Below are positions 33,294-44,529 of a DNA stretch of 64,000 nt, piece after piece. The notes below the pieces were generated by a model, which did no database searches, was not told where the DNA came from, and worked only from the letters and a program-made list of their open reading frames with translations. Where the stretch lies: contig BTPP01000002.1 in NCBI GenBank assembly GCA_037102815.1, positions 1,736,001 to 1,800,000 of the forward strand, given 5' to 3'. The first letter of the stretch is position 1. Each line of letters starts with the position of its first letter. This DNA comes from Neurospora intermedia (lineage: Eukaryota > Ascomycota > Sordariomycetes > Sordariales > Sordariaceae). Both the position numbers and the translations under genes were made by a program.

Positions 33294-34601
33294 TTAAACC
33301 TCAACAGCCTTCTTCGCCGCAGCCTTCTGCTTCCTCAGTGTCGCTTTCCGCGTGGCAATCTCCTTGTCGAGCTTGTCGTCGTTGCTCTCGGGCAAAGCTG
33401 CGGCAGCAGCAGCCTTCTTGGCCTTCTTCTTCGGCCTGCTCTCGTCCTTAGCACCCTCCTCGGCCTTGGCCTCAGTCTCGTCGTCGGCAGCCTTGCGCTT
33501 CTTGCCGATGTTGGCCTTCTCGGGCTCGGCGCCGTCGGCGATGACCTTGCTGTCGTCGAGCCAGAGCTCGTCGGTCTGGTAGATGGGAAGGGCCGCCGTC
33601 TCGGGGCCCTTGAGGTAGAAACTCCTGACGTTGCTCCACTTGTGGGGCACGAAGCGCTCGACAAGCTCGTTGATGACCTTCTCGACGTTCGCCGCGAGCT
33701 TCTCGGCGTCCCAGCTGGCGTAGCCAACCTTGATGGCGGTGTTAGTGGAGGGGCTCAGCTAGAAATATGCGTGTTAGCCAATGTGTAACAACAAGTACCT
33801 TGATGGACAAAGTTGTCGAGCCAGTGAAACATACCGAAACGAGCGCCGAGCCAGTGGCCTTGCGAATCTCGGCCACAATCTCTGGTGTAGGTCTAGCATT
33901 GACATTCTCCACGGGGTCGCGCTTGGCCTTGGGACCCTTGGGCTTGGCCACCCGCTTGCCGTCAACCTTCTCCCTCTGCTTCATAAACACAACAGGAACG
34001 GGGCGCTTGGCGGTGCTCTTGAAGAAGGTCTTGCCCAGGTGCTTGGGGAGACGGTTGACAATTCTGTCGTCGGCAAGGAAGATGTCATGGTCGTTGAACA
34101 GCTGGCGCTGGGCCTCGTATGTCTTGAACTTGGCCTTGAGGTGGGTAACGTCGATGACGCGGGTGATGCGGTTGCGCAGGTCCTCGGGAAACTCTTCAGA
34201 AGCGACAACGTTCTTGTAGTGGCGCTGAGGGTCGGCGACGATGATGCAGATGGTAGACTCGTTATCGGCGTTCAGGGGGTTGGGGAGGACGATCTTGGAG
34301 GGTTGCAGACGGTTGGTGTCGGCGATGTGCTTCTTGGTGGTAAGGGTAAGCCAGATTGGGGTCTCAGCAACAGTCGACTCCTCATCGGCGAGAAGGTTCT
34401 TGGAAACGGCAGTAGAGGCGGCGGTAGCCTTCTTGATATGGGCGAGAAGGGCCTTGGAAGCCTTGGTGATCTGTTGATTTGGAGGGTTAGCAAGTCGGGG
34501 AAAAGGCCAATTGCATTGATCAAGAAAAGACAAACCTGGTTAGGGTCAACGGGGGAAACAACGGCGTCAGACGCCTTGACAACGGCTGTGGACTTGGACA
34601 T
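33294..34601 (-). CDS. Ribosomal L1-domain nucleolar protein (Cic1/Utp30-like)
   Basis: Exons 34536-34601, 33835-34470 and 33294-33758 encode 388 residues. After a 22-residue first exon, the L1 fold spans about residues 25-270. It includes TPIWLTLTTKKHIAD and PSKIVLPNPLN, a stretch typical of the Cic1/Utp30/RSL1D1 branch rather than ribosomal L1 itself. The C-terminal 100 residues are Lys/Ala/Glu-rich with nuclear-localisation stretches (KKRKAADDE, RPKKKAKK) and a probable coiled coil. Yeast relatives act in the nucleolus in 60S (Cic1) or 90S (Utp30) pre-ribosomes. Which orthologue this is cannot be settled by eye. With Dbp7 it is one of two ribosome-assembly genes here, but the two are not adjacent. 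Confidence 0.9.
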
Positions 34602-35653
34602 CTTCGTTGACTGGGAAAGAAGATATCTTTGGGTGGGGTTGGTGTGAGTTGAGACGATTGCGACAACGAGTCCCAGGTGTTTTTTTTTTCTTCCCAGAGC
34701 GACAGAAGGGCACCCTCTGGAAATTTTGGGAGGTCGGTGCACTGACGCTTATTTTTTTTCCATGCTATTGAGCTTATCGATAAGCTAAAGCAGGGGTCAT
34801 AGTGGAAAGTGGGTTTGCGGAATGTGGGGCATACGTTGCCTGTGATTGTCTGGGCCTGGCGCTATTGGCGGCAGACGGACTGCAGCTGCTCTTCCATCCA
34901 TGCTGTTGGGACCAGAGCTTGGGTTTTCTTTATTTTCATATGCGTCGGTGTCTATTTCCAACGGCACTGGCAAAACACCCTGACTAGGTAGGTAGATAGC
35001 CATCTTCATTTGGTTTGTAGATGCCTTCACATCTACAATGCTAGCAGCTACCTCACACACCAGGCCAGACAACCTCAGCCAGTTACCTCCCTCATCTCAT
35101 CATCTTCACTTGGATTTTCAAGTAAGCAGTGATACAACTTCTTGCTCTTAAAATGCTCCATGTCGTGCCGGCAAATAACTGTCCCTCCCTCAACAGCACC
35201 GGTTGACCTCCACAGCAGGTCTTGACTCGAAACTCATCGTCCTCTCTCTCTTCCTTCTCTTCTGGGCCAATGGGCGCAAACCTACAACACAGACGCTGAC
35301 GCCTGATAAACATGTATATAAATCGAACAAAAAACGACGCCCTGCGCTATGCGGCCCCCCGAAGGATGCAAATACAGAGTTTGGGAGACACAATGAACTC
35401 CTCATGACGTGTTAACATGAACAGTGAAAGGGGCTTGCGTCGACTTTTTTTTTTCTTTTGCGAAAAACACAAACAGCGATTCCCCGTAGCAGACGCCTTG
35501 ACAACCTAACGCCATAGCGGGTTCGGAAAAAATGGCACAATGGGTATGGGTAGGGTGTTGGATGGGTGTTGGGTGGATGGTGGATGGATGTTGGGGAGGT
35601 GGAGTGCGGCGTTGGGGTAATGTGACGATGATAGGGCGGCTGTGGTGATACCA
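34602..35653. other. Intergenic region with a 16-bp palindrome
   Basis: 1.05 kb upstream of the L1-domain gene and downstream of the FHA gene. It includes T tracts at 34680-34689 and 34752-34759, and a perfect 16-bp palindrome AGCTTATCGATAAGCT at 34771-34786. No gene is supported. Confidence 0.5.
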
Positions 35654-37389
35654 TCAAGGAGTGCGAGGTTTCTTCCAATAGTATTGCTGTTACGGGTGGA
35701 CACGACATGTTAACCGATTGATCTTGCATAGCAAACGGCTAGGCGGTAGAGAAGGAAAACGCTTACCTTGTGCTGCTTGCGGCAGGCCCTCAAGCTAGGC
35801 TTCCGCAAGCCGTCCGTCACAGCCAGGCGACGGTGCTCATCCGTGTCGAATTCGGGCACATAATAATACTCGCTCTCAAGCGGCTTACCGGCAGCATCCT
35901 TGCCCTGGCGTTCAATGATACCGATGCAAGCTGTTGCCTCAATGAGCCTGCGCAATTCATCCTTGGTCACCTGTCTCCGATCATCCGCAGGAAGATTGTT
36001 CATAATGGTCGACAAAGGCGTGGAAGACAGTCTGGAGAAGGCGAGTTGGTTAATGACATGATTCGAAATCGTCGCTGTCAGTTCCTCGCTGAGCTTGCTG
36101 ACGGGCGATGGTGAGCGAGGAGCCGGAGTGGGAGAGGCCTGCCGAGAGGCACCTGCTACGTTCTCGCTTGACGACTTCAGAGGCTTCGGGGTGACACTAC
36201 CAGCCCGCTCTCCATCGGAGCTGCCACTGTAGTCGCGATCGGGAGTTCGGGCTCTCGGGGGTGAAGTGGCCGTGGTGAAGGATTCGAGACGGCTGGACAG
36301 GTTCTCGCCGCAGGGACCAAACGAAGGTATGATGGGGTCATTCTCCTCATCCGGATCTTGGTCGGCGTAATCCTCATCTGATTGTGGATCGCTCAAGTCA
36401 CTCGAGATGGAAAAGCTCTGGTCCACGCTGGCGATCAAGGTAGTATCTCCCCTGCCCGTATCTGTCAACTTGGGCAGTTCCTGCTCATCCTCCTCCTCGT
36501 CCTCATAGATCTCAACGGCGGCACCATCATCATCGTTGTCTGACAGCAAGTCGTCCAGGTCGGCCTTGGAAGTCGATCCGTTGGCGGGTGTAGGTGACTC
36601 GGGGCTGCTGATACGTCTCGGTCGTCGAATGGGGCTGCCCTCGTCCGAGTCGGAGCCGGGTCGCCGGCCACGTCGCATTGGCCTCGGTGTTTCATCCCAC
36701 GAAGAGTCGCTCAAGGGGGCCGACGAGTCCCGATCCTTCTCCCGCGGCGGCCATTGCACGAGGACCCTGGTGTCATGAACATCGATCATAATCTCCGCAC
36801 CCTCGGTTTCCGAAGTGAAGGAATCGCCCTTTGCCAGCTCCCATGTCTGCCCTTGACAATGCAGCTTCAACCCGTTCCAACCCGTACACGTAATCTCGAC
36901 CTTGTTGGGCTCAAGCGCTTCCGTGGCGGGGATATACCGAGCGTGAACATGAACTCGGCTGACCAGTCTGTTTGACGACAGCTGATAGTGAGATGAGTTG
37001 CTGGACCTTCCCATCAGAAGAGTCTCTCCATTCTCTTTCATAACTACGGCGCGTACGTCGGAAAGGGGGGCGCGTTCCGACACGGTCGACAAGGTCCTCT
37101 GAAGGCCAGGGCGGGGAGCCATATATGGGGCGGCATATCCATAGTTGTACCCGACGCGTGGAGGGCTTGACGACAGAATGCCAGTACTCGAGGTCGGGAT
37201 GGGCGTTGGGTATTTCAGAAAGGCATTGGACGTGGCCTGCCGCTTCGAAGGCCGAGGCAGACCTGGGGACGAGGACAAAGGCTCAAACGGCGGCAGCAGT
37301 GACGGGGCCGGGCGCTTGATGCCTGCTACCGACGGCAGGGTTGGCTCCATCCCGCCGAGGGTCTTCATTGCCGATGGGGATGAATCCAT
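35654..37389 (-). CDS. FHA-domain nuclear protein (Tos4/Plm2-like)
   Basis: Exons 35767-37389 and 35654-35686 encode 551 residues. The tiny last exon supplies QYYWKKPRTP after RACRKQHK, which completes a plausible conserved C-terminus. The FHA domain (about 115-205) shows GRSS at 127-130, SRVH at 144-147 and NG at 172-173, the phosphothreonine-binding residues. A long acidic and Ser/Pro-rich middle follows (for example EDEEEDEQELP). A conserved C-terminal helix region (VINQLAFSRLSSTPLSTI then DELRRLIEATACIGIIERQG) ends the protein. The layout recalls yeast Tos4/Plm2, SBF/MBF-regulated chromatin proteins in the DNA-damage response; that role is inferred. Confidence 0.87.
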
Positions 37390-39859
37390 GTTGTGGTGAT
37401 CCTGTCAGGTACTGGTCATGACAATTGGCGGGACAGGATGAGGGATTGAGCTCTGGGAGAGGCCGGGGTGGTGGAAGCTTGCTCGGATTGAGATATTGAG
37501 GTATGTGTGGCCCAGGACCTAAGGTGAGGTTCAGATTGGATGCGCTTCCAAGGTCGCGTTCTCCACGTCCAGATCGCGTCCGATGTGAAGTCTTTGCCCC
37601 CTCTCCGCTACAGCTGCCGTCCACTGCCGTCCAGCTGCCTACCTATTTCCTGGCTTGGATTGGGCCACCAAGTCTCCTATCTCCGGGGTCTGTTTACCTG
37701 CAACAAGGAACGGAGAAAAGGGCCTGAAGACAGAGCTGGAAAAAGAAGAAAAAGCCAAGGGACGGGAATCGTCAAGAAGCCAAAAGACGGGGTTCTGCGA
37801 ATCAAGACAAGGCTTTGCACATCTGGCCTGTCTTCAGTTCTATGATGGGACCAGGCAAGCGACGCCAGGGCAGAGGAAATAGGTACTGTAGCGGAACGAA
37901 GGGAGTGGGGATGAGTAAAGTATTTAAAAAGGCGATATGCACCATCTGGATTTCGCGCCCGTGCCTGTGGGACCCATTCACCAAAAAAGGAGCATGGGTG
38001 AGCGTTCCTGGCTCTCTTTTTTTTTCTGACCGGACGACAACTCTCAGCCAAGGAAGTTGGAGGTAGAAAGACGCGATTCTCCATTGTGGCCCTGAGACCC
38101 GGACGTGCCTGCGGTTCCATCCGTTCAACGCGGCGCTGGCAGCAGCCTGTAAGCTGGCGTACTTCAGCCTTTAGTCGTGCCTGTCGTGCCACGCAGGACA
38201 GTGTCTGGATCGCGCTTTTGGCGTTAGGTGGGTGGAGGTGGAGGACTGCCTGGCAGCGTGTCCAGTGCCACCTACCTCTACTGGCGGACGGGAGCCGGGC
38301 AACACCTGCACCACGCATTCCATCTTGGGGTCCGTCTGGTCCCGTCTGCTAGCGACTGTACCGCACTGTCATGCCACTGCTGGGCAGGCGATCAGCGGAA
38401 GCTACAGCGCAGGCACAGGCGGGCCGAGTTACGGAGGTCGGGGGTGGAATAAGTACCTAAGGTACCTGCCCCTGCCCTGGAGGCGCCCGCATGCTCGGCA
38501 CCCGACACCCGGACCTTTTCCCTGCTCTCAGATCACAGCAAACCTCCAGCTCCACTCGTGCCTCCGTTTGTCCAGTATGTATCTTGTTAGTCATTTTCCC
38601 GCTCCTTTTCAGTTCTTTCTATTGTTGCGCCGTTCTCTGGTGAACAATCATTGTTCATGGAGCGGAAGATCAAGGTCAATGGGCCGCTTTCTTATCCATA
38701 CTTTCATGGATCTCAGGCAGCTGATCGACCAGCATTGAGAGTCCATCCATTTGCTTTATGACGTCCTTGCTTTTTCCAACATCCAAATATTCACGAGAGT
38801 TCCCACGAACATGCTGGATTGTTTACTCTCCGAATACCGCTACTCCTCATGACGGTCGTATTCATCAAATTCATGACCGATGGCGTTTCCACCATTGAAA
38901 AAGCTCGGATTGTGCAGAGCCCTCCTTGGCTTTTCTCTTCTGATAATGCAATGGCACCCGAGGTCTCCTCTACAATATTTGCATATCAGCTTGTTTCCTT
39001 CCACGGCAATCCATAACGGGATGTCCAAACAATTCTAACTCACCAACCACCTGCCAGTCTCCTCTTAAAGTCCGAGTCTGGCGCGTTTACACCGCGACGC
39101 AACGCGCAAAGTGGAAGCTTGGTTCGCTCCACCTCCGTACCCGGTCAACAGGTACTTACCCCTCGATCCTTCGATTTTCGGTCAAGCTGTTCCAGCCGTT
39201 ATATTGCCGAGCAATGGAATGGATATGACCACTCGAACGGACAGCAACCTCCCTTTTGCGCCATCTCGAGTTCTCGAGCTGTTTGTACTCGGGCTTCAGT
39301 ACAGCTCTCCTAATTGGACTGAATACAGGCTCACTACTACCTCTACTCACCACATGCATATAAATGGTGTTTCCTATAAATTGACTTGATGACTATCTCG
39401 AACGAAATCCTCAGTCAACATTTCGGGTCAACTGCTCTCTTCAACCCCCCATCTTGTTCGACTCACACTCAAAGAGCATGCCATGCGCTGTCTCAAAGCC
39501 CACCCCGTACCTTGCATTATAATTGTGTTTTCGTCGTTAGTCAGGGCGGACATCGATCCCTTGCTTGATAGTGATGCAAGCACTTAAACTGTTGAAGAAC
39601 AGCCGAGGTTCATAGTTGCCATGGTAAGCAGCGATTGACCATTACTTTAGGTCCCAATGCCAATACAATCCTATGCCTTATTGCCATTACCATTAATTAT
39701 CCGATGTCCATGACTCCAACCCTCGAAATGATCGAATTGTCCTGAATCCAAACCAAAAACAAACTCCTACCTAAAACAGAACTGCTGCTATATATTGAGG
39801 AGCCATCCAATCCTTCGAAATCCAAAAGACATTTGACAAAAACTACCTATGCATCGTCG
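37390..39859. other. 2.5-kb intergenic region
   Basis: This includes the FHA-gene promoter and leader. The longest plus-strand frame (38232-38738) opens with GTG and has no domain. Otherwise only short overlapping frames are seen. Confidence 0.5.
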
Positions 39860-40917
39860 TCAGAGGTCACCGCCCCCAAGCATGATCGGCCTCGGAGCAC
39901 TCTTCTTGGCCTTCTTTATCGGCCCAAAGAACTCGGCAAACGTCTCATTCAGCAACTGGTCCGTAAGCTGCATATGATCGCCCGGCGCCGTGCGGAAGTG
40001 CAATCCGCCTTTGCGATCCAACTCACGCAGACCGATCCAGTCCTCCGAATACATCTTCCTCGCGCGGAGGGGCGTAATTTCGGTCCCATTAACCTCTTCA
40101 AACCAAGCTGTCTCCTTGGGTACCACCGTCGTGTCGTCCTCAAACATGTACAGTACTAGATTCTCCAGCTTGGCCAGGTTCTCCCTGTAGGTCCGATTCT
40201 TAAACATGCGCTCGTTGTTGATGTCCGCTAGGAAATTGGAGTGCTCGAGATATTGCTCGTACTCGTCCAGGTTACGATAGTATTGCGCGGGTACGAGCCG
40301 GCTTTGGACAAACTGCGTCCAGGCGTTGCCCTTGAGCAGCGCCATGGCGCCGCGGCAGACCCAGTCGGACCAGGGGCAGTCGCGGAAGGCGCTGATGCCG
40401 TTGTGTTGGGAGCCAAAGGTAACAAGATTGCGGACGGGCGGGTTGTTGCAACGCTCGATGTATCCCCGCAGGAACTGGCCGCCTTGGCTGAACCCGAGGG
40501 CGTCGATGGCCGGCGCGGTCGAGAGGATCGGGTGCGCGGCGATGTCGGCGCAGGCTTTGGCGATTTGCTCGGTCACGTTGCCGAGGAAGGTGGCGGAGCG
40601 ATCACGGCTGCCGTCATCGTCCATGCGGATAAAGTAGACGAGCGTGCCGGGGTTGATGGCGTCGGCAAGGGCACCGACTTCGCGGAGGCCCGCGGCCGAG
40701 TAGCTGTCTCCTAGGCCTGTGACGGGATATGATTAGTTACGAATAGTAGTTGAAGATGGCGCATAAGTCTATCGGGCTTACCATGCCAGATGACCAGCGG
40801 CAGTGGTGTGTCGTCGATGTCGTCGTCGTTGAGTGGCTTCTGTACGGGACTGGCCAGCGCGGCTGCGATAAGCGAGCCGCTGGTAAGCAACAGCTTCAGC
40901 TGCTTGGAGATTGCCAT
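39860..40917 (-). CDS. ppt1: Palmitoyl-protein thioesterase (PPT1 family)
   Basis: Exons 40782-40917 and 39860-40716 encode 330 residues. A signal peptide (about 1-22, ending ALASP) precedes PLPLVIWHGLGDSYSA, whose WHG/LGDS is rebuilt by the splice. The alpha/beta-hydrolase triad is visible: Ser122 in GFSQGGQF, Asp240 in MFEDDTTVVP and His293 in PGDHMQL, spaced as in mammalian PPT1 (115/233/289). The family removes palmitate from cysteines of proteins in the lysosome or vacuole. Length matches the family (about 300-340). Three N-glycosylation sequons (NRT, NGT, NET) agree with secretory-pathway entry. Confidence 0.95.
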
Positions 40918-41694
40918 TATCGTCCCTAAAGTTTCAATGGCTTTCGGTTATTTGGGATAATGAATTTGACACTGCTAAACTAGCGAATTTAACAACGAGA
41001 AGCACACGAAGAAGCAGTTGACGTCCAGGCGGCTAGCAATGTGTCTGTGTTGGTCCTCGTGACGATGTGCCAGCATCGATGCTAACACCGCTTGCGGCTT
41101 ATCATTTGCCGGATGCACCGGCAGGCAGTTAAGCAGCGTAGAGCCCGGCTAACAGTGGAGAGCTATGCGCTTTGAAGTATCCTATTGGTCAGAAGCTGCG
41201 AGTCCCTTGCTGGCCTACACGACGTATGTCGAGAGGCTCACCTTCCAACTTCCACTTGTCCTAACTCTCTGATCCAACTTCATCCCTCTCTTTCTATCAC
41301 GTCCACTGTGGTTTTGCTTCCATCAAACTGGCCAACTCTTCCACCCAGTTGGTATTTCACCATCGCTTTCTCTAATTCTATCAGTTATAGGTTTCGTTAC
41401 TCTTGCTCAACCTCACGCTTTGTTCTCCCCCTCCTTAGAGCTTCCCCCTGACCGCAAGAGCCAAACATACCTTCTTCATCGCACACCACCACTTCGATCC
41501 CGCATAATCATCACCAAGTCGTTATTCTGGCGATAGCCTCAGGTAAATACACGAATGTGACGAACATCATGCAAACACCAATACGGTTTCTACCTTCAAT
41601 ACCCTTCACGGAGTGCTATCATCCATCGCGTGATGTCGGCTGCAATCTGTGTTGCCTCTTATGCCTACTGTCTGCAGCAATACTCAACAACAAA
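40918..41694. other. Spacer between PPT1 and tRNA-Leu
   Basis: 777 bp holding the PPT1 promoter and the 5' flank of the tRNA. No gene is seen. Confidence 0.5.
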
Positions 41695-41804
41695 GGCAAG
41701 ATGGCCGAGCGGTCTAAGGCGCCACGTTAAGGTTAACCCTTAATCTGAGTTACAACTCAAATCCGTGGTCCGAAAGGGCGTGGGTTCGAATCCCACTCTT
41801 GTCA
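41695..41804 (+). tRNA. tRNA-Leu(AAG), intron-containing
   Basis: The acceptor stem is GGCAAGA (41695-41701) with TCTTGTC (41797-41803) and discriminator A. The anticodon stem is CCACG/CGTGG, the anticodon AAG is at 41729-41731, and a 30-nt intron (41733-41762) follows base 37. A long class II variable arm with a stem comes before the T arm GTGGG-TTCGAAT-CCCAC. T runs at 41811-41814 and 41819-41823 can serve as Pol III terminators. Confidence 0.95.
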
Positions 41805-42483
41805 TAATCTTTTGCACTTTTTGCTGTTCTAGTGATGCTCCAGATGCTGAACTTCACACTCTTTTTTTGCTGGCGTCTACACCACAATGGAAATTCCCAA
41901 CAGTTGACTTTTGGTATTGGTCAATTTGGTAGTTCAGGACGTGACTGCCTTTAGCATTCATGTGGCATCTTGAAGGGAGGCTATTGATCTGAGCCTTTGC
42001 TTAATCTCAGGCATTTTGATATCAAGTGTTCGTATTTCACTCGATGGGATCTGCTTAATATGGTCGATAGTACGTAAACCCAAACACGCAGGACATGTAT
42101 TTGGTTTAGGACAACCCTTGTGATTTGTCTTTGTAGAACTTGAGCAAAGGCTCTTCCAAAAGACCAAATTACCACACCAGCAGCATTGGGCCGTATAACC
42201 AAGTTGTTACGCACTGCGAGTTGCAGGATTCGACTTTGGAGTACCAATGTTCATCTGTTAACCTTGATAATCTTTATCTATGGTTCCAAGACTCGCACAT
42301 AAAGAATGATCCGGATCGAATGAGAATATTTCACGTGTAACAAGCCACGACAAAGTGGGAACTCGACCTTACAGTCAACATCTGCCTACGCAGTATACCA
42401 TTCAAGCGGTACGTACAAACCAGTGACCCGTTGCTAGGGCGTCCTGATTATCCCAGGGCCAACATGAATGTGATTATCCAAAG
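41805..42483. other. Spacer between tRNA-Leu and the CFEM gene
   Basis: 679 bp on the 3' side of the CFEM receptor gene. Nothing else is recognised. Confidence 0.5.
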
Positions 42484-44529
42484 CTAACGTCGACTTGAAG
42501 GAAACACCTCGGAGTCTGCACGACCATCCCTTTCCATCGTATGGCCCTCAATGCTCAACCCGAACCCATTTCTCTTCTCGGTACTATCCAGCGAAGAAGT
42601 TGCCAATATCCTCATACCCGCAGACTGCCGTTCCACGTCATCCACCTCCAAAACCTCCATATCGGTACTCCTAGCACTACTGCGGAAGCTCCCAAGCACA
42701 ATGTCCCTCTCACTCTCCGTTTCTGTCGCCCTTGCCCTTGTCCATGGCCCCTTTTTCCGGCCGGTCACACCTCTCAACTGTCCCTGACTTTGATATTGAT
42801 GCGTTCCACGCCTGAGAACATTTCGTTCCTCTCCATTACCAACGCCATCACCAACACCATCACCGGCACCGGCACCGGCACCGACCCCGTGACTACCGTT
42901 GCTCTTCCCGATGTTGCTCTCCAATATGGGGAATATCCTGACCAGCAACTGGCGCATGGCAGGCAAGCAGGCGCAAATGACGGCGACGTGGTATTCAACG
43001 GCGGACCAAACGGCCACGGGGTAGTAGTCCCAGGTTACGTTGGTAGAGGGCTGGAAGGCGAGGAGGGAATGGAGGCGAATTATGGAGATCATTGTGTCGC
43101 TGGGGAAAGTATTAGCAACAAGCCCGGGTAAGGGGGGCAAAAGGGTGAGGAACACCACGAGATGGAAGAGACAAAGAGGCAGAGAGAAGAAACTTACAAA
43201 ACTCCTACACACAACATCAAACCCACGGCCAACTTCTTCTTCCAATCCATGTTAAGTTTTCGGAGCTGAGACAGCGGGATGGCCATGATCCAGAGGTCGA
43301 GGACGATGGTGACGATGGACAGAGTCCATGCCGAGGCGTTGATGTTGTCACTGTCATGTTTTGTTTCTCACGATTAGCAATCTGTTCCTCTTCCTTTTCC
43401 TTTTCACTCCATTTTCCCCATTTTCACTTCCTTTTCTCTTCAATTCCCCCTCCCCCCCCCCCTCTTCCACCTTAACACCAAAGACGATGAAAACAAAAAA
43501 GTGAATACTCACCACCGCCCCTCATGCTCCCCATCCCACCCCTCCCAAAAAACTTTGACAGTCGGCTTACACCCCACCGGCAACAAAAACACACCTCCCA
43601 CGAGCACCACCACTCCCACCGTCCCCCACAACACCCTCCTCGTGTTCTTCGACTCGTCCCCAAAAATCCGCAAATACATGAACAAAAACGGCATCTTCAC
43701 ATACGCCATAATCGCCACGTAATACTCAATCAGCACATAAAACACCTTCAAAAACCACGTCACCTCCTGCGGCGTCAACGTCCACACATCCCTCCCGATC
43801 CCTGCGCGAGCAAGCGTGTGCGCGATGAGTACCGTGTAGGGAACTCCCAGGGGGATACTCAGGAAAATAACCCAGTCGTCGAGTCCGAGACGGTGGCGGC
43901 CGCCGCTGCCGCCGGAGGAGGAGGAGGAGGGGTGGTGATGGGTGAGTAGTCGAAGGAAGAGACGGAGGAGGACGAGGAGGGGACTGAGGGTGCCGAGGAC
44001 GAGTGTTAGGATGACTAATTGGGAGGAACGGTTGCGGGGCGTGTCGTGGCAGAGGGTGGCGGTTTGGTTGAGTGCGGACAGTAAGGGGATGGGAAGGCAG
44101 GAGGTGGTGAGGCAGGTGGTGAGGGAGGGGCGGTGGTGAGGGTCTGGAGAGCAGAGACAGGCGAGGAGTTGGGAGGATGTCAAGGGGGAGGAGGTGTTGT
44201 TGTAGGAGCAGGGAAAGAGCGTGAGGAGGGGGGTTATGCACTCGTCCTGGGGATAAGAAGGGAGTGTTAGCTTTCCTGGTCTGTATGTTTAAAGTGGTTG
44301 TGATAAGAGTGCTGTGACTTGACTCGGGAGTTACAATGTTTAATGTAAGTAGTGTTCAGGGGTGTGTACCTACCGCGCAACTGGGATAGCCTTCCAAGAT
44401 CTCTGAGATAGCTGTGTTTGAGGTATTGTAAGCTCTCGCTGGCGAGGAGAGAACAGTCAGGAACAGAAGAACTTGGACAGATAGATGCCAAAGTGACAAG
44501 GAGCGCCTCATGACTGAAGTGATGGCCAT
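42484..44529 (-). CDS. CFEM-domain seven-TM receptor-like protein (PTH11 type)
   Basis: Four exons, 44374-44529, 43513-44246, 43198-43350 and 42484-43099, encode 552 residues. ATG 44529 is chosen because the longer frame begins with TTG. A signal peptide (about 1-33) is followed by a CFEM domain with eight cysteines, starting YPSCADECI across the first splice and passing LACLC. A rhodopsin/PTH11-like membrane region follows, with about seven hydrophobic helices (LDDWVIFLSIPLGVPYT, then EYYVAIMAYVKMPFLFMYLR, then WTLSIVTIVLDLWIMAIPLSQL). The cytoplasmic tail is about 180 residues, Ser/Thr-rich, with a (GA/GD)n repeat. Relatives such as Magnaporthe Pth11 sense surfaces or lipids and signal through G proteins; the ligand here is unknown. 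Confidence 0.88.

Noticed and set aside
38232-38738. 168-codon plus-strand ORF
   Set aside because: GTG start, low-complexity GC-rich translation and no family resemblance.
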